Origin: Desulfobacteraceae bacterium
Lineage (GTDB): Bacteria; Desulfobacterota; Desulfobacteria; Desulfobacterales; ETH-SRB1
Length of the DNA stretch: 8,357 bases
Direction: 5' to 3'
Assembly: GCA_030638305.1 (NCBI GenBank)
Contig: DAOWEW010000157.1
Coordinates: 1-8,357 of the forward strand
The position numbers and the translations under genes are program-made. The notes under the pieces are model-generated. The model was not told the origin of the DNA and made no database searches. It saw only the letters and a list, made by a program, of their open reading frames with translations. Of this stretch, positions 5,911 through 8,357 are shown piece after piece (position 1 is the first letter of the stretch; every line of letters starts with the position of its first letter).

Positions 5911-7296
5911 TCAGTGCCTTATATTAGATCTTTCAGTAACAGCCCGAATAGATTCATATGTTATGTCGCAAAGCCTGTCGAGTTCATCAATTGAAATGCT
6001 GAGAGGAGGCATAAGAACAATAACATCACCAAGAGGTCTTATTATAAGGCCGTGATTACGTGCTTCTTTTATTACCCTGTGTCCGATCCTTGCTCCTGAA
6101 GGAAAACACTCTTTTGTATCTTTATCAGCTATTAGCTCTATGCCAACCATAATCCCGCATTGACGAACATCTCCCACATTGTCTAAGGCTGTGAATGATT
6201 GTAGCCTTTGTTTGAAATGCTCAATTTTCGTCTGAAGTTTATCCAACATTTTTTCTTCTTCAAAAACTTCAAGATTTGCTATTGCTGCCGCCCAGGCCAA
6301 AGGATTTCCGGTATATGTGTGGCCATGAAAAAATGTTTTGAGCTCTTCATATTATCCCAAAAATCCTGTATAAATTTTTTCAGTTGTCAGAGTAGCTGCA
6401 AGCGGCAGATATCCTCCTGAAATGCCTTTGGCAAGGGTCATGATGTCCGGCGCGACATTTTCATGCTCACAGGCAAACATTTTTCCTGTCTTTCCGAATC
6501 CAACAGCAACCTCATCTGCTATCATAAATATGTTGTGCCTGTCGCAGAGTTCTCTGACTTTTTTCAAATAGCCTGGAGGTTGCAGCAGCATACCCGATGC
6601 TCCCTGGACCAGAGGCTCAATTACCATTGCCGTTACTTCATGTGCATGGGCATTCATAATTTCTTCCAACCTGCTTAAGCATTCAAGGCTGCACCCTGGC
6701 CGGGATTTGCCGAATGCACACCGGTAACAATAGGGAGACTCGGCTTTTATTGATTCAAAGAGAAGATGTTTATACACTGAATGAAACAGATCAATGCCTC
6801 CAATGCTCACAGAACCAATGGTATCCCCATGATAAGAGTTGTGCAGGGATATGAATTTTTTCTTTTTTGGATTTCCATCCCGAGCCTGTTGCTGATATTG
6901 AAAGGCTATCTTAAGTGCTATTTCAACAGCAGTTGAACCACTATCTGAGTAAAATACTCTTGTTAAACCTTTGGGCGCAATCCCGACAATTTTTTTTGCA
7001 TATCTGATAGCAGGAACATTGGAAAGCCCCAGCAAGGTTGAATGCGCTATTTTGTCTAATTGCTCTTTAACGGCAACATCCAGCTCTTTTTTTCTGTGTC
7101 CATGAACATTCGTCCATAAAGAAGAAACCCCATCAATATATTCATTTCCATGGATATCAGTTAAGATACATCCGGATCCTTTTTCCATTATAATGGATTC
7201 TTCTTTTACATAATCCTGCATCTGCGTGAACGGATGCCAGATATATTTCCCGTCATCAATTTCCAACTGCTTGTTCCGCTCTTCAATTATTTTCAA
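5911..7296 (-). pseudogene. bioA: adenosylmethionine-8-amino-7-oxononanoate aminotransferase, interrupted by an in-frame TAA
   Basis: BioA converts KAPA to DAPA using PLP and S-adenosylmethionine as amino donor. The frame has WHPFTQM near the start, [29 protein letters not shown] and the PLP lysine in LAKGISGG (codon 6427-6429). At 6352-6354 a TAA follows FLG, and the same frame then continues YEELKTFFHGHTYTGNPL and the rest of BioA to a stop at 5911, including RPLGDVIVLMPP. So this is a base substitution, not a frameshift; GAA, AAA or CAA to TAA would explain it. The shortened product keeps the lysine but loses the phosphate-binding HTYTGN and the substrate-binding C-terminal domain, so it should be inactive. 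The second part has no clear restart. The start is taken as TTG at 7296, with GGAG at 7303-7306; another TTG lies at 7308. A sequencing error remains possible. Confidence 0.88.
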
Positions 7297-7302
7297 TTTA
7301 TA

Positions 7303-7306
7303 CTCC
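7303..7306 (-). promoter_or_regulatory. Shine-Dalgarno site choosing a TTG start for bioA
   Basis: GGAG with a six-base spacer (TATAAA) precedes TTG at 7294-7296. No ATG occurs between bioB and the conserved WHPFTQM segment of BioA, so a non-ATG start is required. TTG at 7308 lies just upstream of this site and has no ribosome-binding site of its own. Confidence 0.55.
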
Positions 7307-7317
7307 AATACAAATAT

Positions 7318-7343
7318 CGTAACATCTCAGCATTACGTAACAT
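7318..7343. repeat. 8-base direct repeat in the bioB-bioA gap
   Basis: CGTAACAT is present at 7318-7325 and 7336-7343, 18 bases apart, the second overlapping the palindrome TTACGTAA (7333-7340). An 18-base spacing could suit a regulator or be chance. It does not resemble the BirA box consensus (TTGTAAACC with its inverted copy). Confidence 0.4.
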
Positions 7344-7355
7344 TGAGCTACGGGT

Positions 7356-7379
7356 GTAATACCTTAAAGTAATACCTTA
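7356..7379. repeat. 13-base tandem duplication at the bioB stop codon
   Basis: GTAATACCTTA occurs at 7356-7366 and again at 7369-7379, with a period of 13 bases. The second copy contains the bioB stop codon (TAA on the minus strand, 7377-7379); the first duplicates it 13 bases downstream. It lies in the only long gap of the operon. It is probably a replication-slippage product without function. Confidence 0.6.
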
Positions 7380-8357
7380 GCAAATATTCAGCCCCAGTTG
7401 TTTAATCATATCCATATCCATGGCTGTGCTTCTTCCCTTTGTAGTAAGATAATTGCCTATCATAATTCCGTTAGCACCAGCCATAAAAATCCATGACTGA
7501 AAATCACCAAGAGTTCGTTCCCTGCCGCCGCATATAGTTATGCTTTTGTCAGGATTTATAAATCTGAAAAGAGCTATACATTTGAGCGCTTCCATTGGTG
7601 GAAGCAAAGATCTGTTTTCCATTCTTGTGCCTGGGATTGGATTTAAAAAATTTATTGGTATTGAATCCACATCCAGTTCTTTAAGCGTAAAAGCCAGCTC
7701 CACACGCTGTGCCCATGTCTCGCCCAGTCCAAGAATTCCTCCGCTGCAAACCTTCAGTTCTGCCGATTTTGCTATTTTGATTGTCTGAATATCTTCATCA
7801 TACTCATGTGTAGTACATATCTGATCAAAATAACTTCTCGCTGTTTCCAGATTGTGATGATATGTGGTCACTCCTTTTTCTTTGAGCTTTATTGCCATGG
7901 TGTCAGTGAGCTGTCCCAATGATGCGCAAACTGAGAGATCAGTTTTCCTGTTTATTTCTTCCGCCGAATGTCCAACAGAATCAATCTCTATGCCGGAAAG
8001 CGAATGACCGCTTGTTACCATTGAATATTTTGTTGCGCCGGCTTCTTCCATTAGCAGGGAATAGTTTACCATTTTCTCTGTGTCTAATAATGGATAAGTT
8101 TCAATTCCGGTTTTATGAAAAGCCGACTGAGCACAAAAGGCACAGTCCTCTGAACAACGACCTGACCTGGCATTAATAATGGAACATGTGAACACATTAT
8201 TTTTTTTAAACCTGTTCCGGATCTTATTGGCGCACATTATCAAATCAAGTGTATTATTCCGGGCAAGAGCGAGCTCGCAGGCATCTTCACAAGAAATAGA
8301 GTAGCCCGGATATGTGATAATTTTTTCAGTTATGCTGATTAATGTTTTATCGAACAT
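7377..8357 (-). CDS. bioB: biotin synthase, radical SAM, anaerobe-type cysteine pattern
   Basis: BioB inserts sulphur into dethiobiotin, the last step of biotin synthesis, using radical SAM chemistry. The 326-residue protein has the SAM-cluster motif Cys68-x3-Cys72-x2-Cys75 (RCSEDCAFCAQ), YHHNLET at 166-172, KVCSGG with Cys204, GLGET, and GGRE with Arg279. Aligned by spacing to E. coli, Cys144 and Cys204 match Cys128 and Cys188, but the Cys97 position is Ser112 (KYSMVTSG; 37 residues after the last SAM-cluster cysteine in both). Extra cysteines stand at 58 (TCSII), ten residues before the SAM cluster, and at 276, just before GGRE. This suggests the auxiliary cluster is bound differently. The ATG is the last three bases of the window; its ribosome-binding site and promoter are outside, and a longer N-terminus cannot be excluded. 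It leads the visible operon, 80 bases ahead of the preferred bioA start. Confidence 0.95.
   Translation of the reverse strand: MFDKTLISITEKIITYPGYSISCEDACELALARNNTLDLIMCANKIRNRFKKNNVFTCSIINARSGRCSEDCAFCAQSAFHKTGIETYPLLDTEKMVNYSLLMEEAGATKYSMVTSGHSLSGIEIDSVGHSAEEINRKTDLSVCASLGQLTDTMAIKLKEKGVTTYHHNLETARSYFDQICTTHEYDEDIQTIKIAKSAELKVCSGGILGLGETWAQRVELAFTLKELDVDSIPINFLNPIPGTRMENRSLLPPMEALKCIALFRFINPDKSITICGGRERTLGDFQSWIFMAGANGIMIGNYLTTKGRSTAMDMDMIKQLGLNIC

Larger units (their letters stand above)
2613..8357 (-). other. biotin operon with an embedded mini fatty-acid-synthase module
   Basis: Seven minus-strand genes are stacked with almost no space: bioB, 80 bases, bioA, 14 bases, hot-dog, ATGA overlap, SDR, ATGA overlap, ACP, 11-base overlap, nitroreductase, 15 bases, ketosynthase. 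This indicates one transcript. Downstream of bioA the enzymes are those of one full elongation cycle (KS, KR, DH, possible ER) plus a carrier. No bioF, bioD, bioC, bioH, bioW or birA is in the window; some may lie upstream, beyond 8357. No terminator hairpin is visible after the ketosynthase stop at 2613. Confidence 0.75.

Noticed and set aside
5651..6055. Plus-strand open frame across the hot-dog gene and bioA end
   Set aside because: It lies antisense to two recognisable genes, has no family features and no ribosome-binding site.
5911..6300. The distal part of bioA as a separate gene starting at 6300
   Set aside because: The codon at 6298-6300 is TTG for a conserved internal leucine in GNPLAWAAA, there is no ribosome-binding site, and the frame matches the upstream bioA segment exactly.
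6352..6354. Recoded stop codon (selenocysteine or pyrrolysine) in bioA
   Set aside because: The codon is TAA, whereas known recoding uses TGA or TAG, and BioA has no need for such a residue at this position.
7309..7376. BirA operator in the bioB-bioA gap
   Set aside because: No TTGTAAACC/GGTTTACAA-like pair is present; any BirA site would be upstream of bioB, outside the window.

Overview
The window looks like a chromosomal segment from an anaerobic, moderately AT-rich bacterium. The best guess is a sulphate-reducer-type deltaproteobacterium (Desulfobacterota). This rests on gene content rather than a marker gene: a biotin operon mixed with fatty-acid-synthesis paralogues, a BioB whose cysteine pattern resembles that of anaerobes, and a DUF1703-type AAA/nuclease gene, a family common in that group. 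No rRNA, tRNA, CRISPR array or insertion sequence was seen.

Left part (1-2561): two divergently transcribed P-loop ATPase genes separated by about 230 bp. On the minus strand is an archaeal-type AAA ATPase cut off by the window edge (1-788). On the plus strand is a complete 513-residue AAA-ATPase-like/PD-(D/E)XK nuclease protein (1020-2561). Both look like accessory genes of unknown role.

Right part (2613-8357): one tightly packed minus-strand operon. In transcription order it holds bioB, bioA (interrupted by an in-frame TAA), a short FabZ-like hot-dog protein, an SDR ketoreductase, an acyl carrier protein with a large insertion, a nitroreductase-family flavoprotein and a FabF-like ketosynthase. 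Links are ATGA overlaps (hot-dog/SDR and SDR/ACP), an 11-base overlap (ACP/nitroreductase) and gaps of 14-15 bases. Only the bioB-bioA gap is longer.

The most interesting reading is that the five genes after bioA form a dedicated small type II fatty-acid-synthase module making the pimeloyl thioester that BioF needs. KS, KR, DH and ACP parts are present, and the nitroreductase is the only candidate for the enoyl-reduction step. Similar biotin operons with ACP, ketosynthase, ketoreductase and dehydratase homologues were, as I recall, noted in comparative genomics of sulphate reducers, so the general idea is not new. Several details here are unusual: the dehydratase has His where FabZ has its catalytic Glu, the ACP carries about 45 extra residues before its last helix, the SDR has a degenerate cofactor loop, and BioB has Ser at the E. 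coli Cys97 position. bioF, bioD, bioC/bioH, bioW and birA are not in the window. The operon promoter would lie beyond the right edge.
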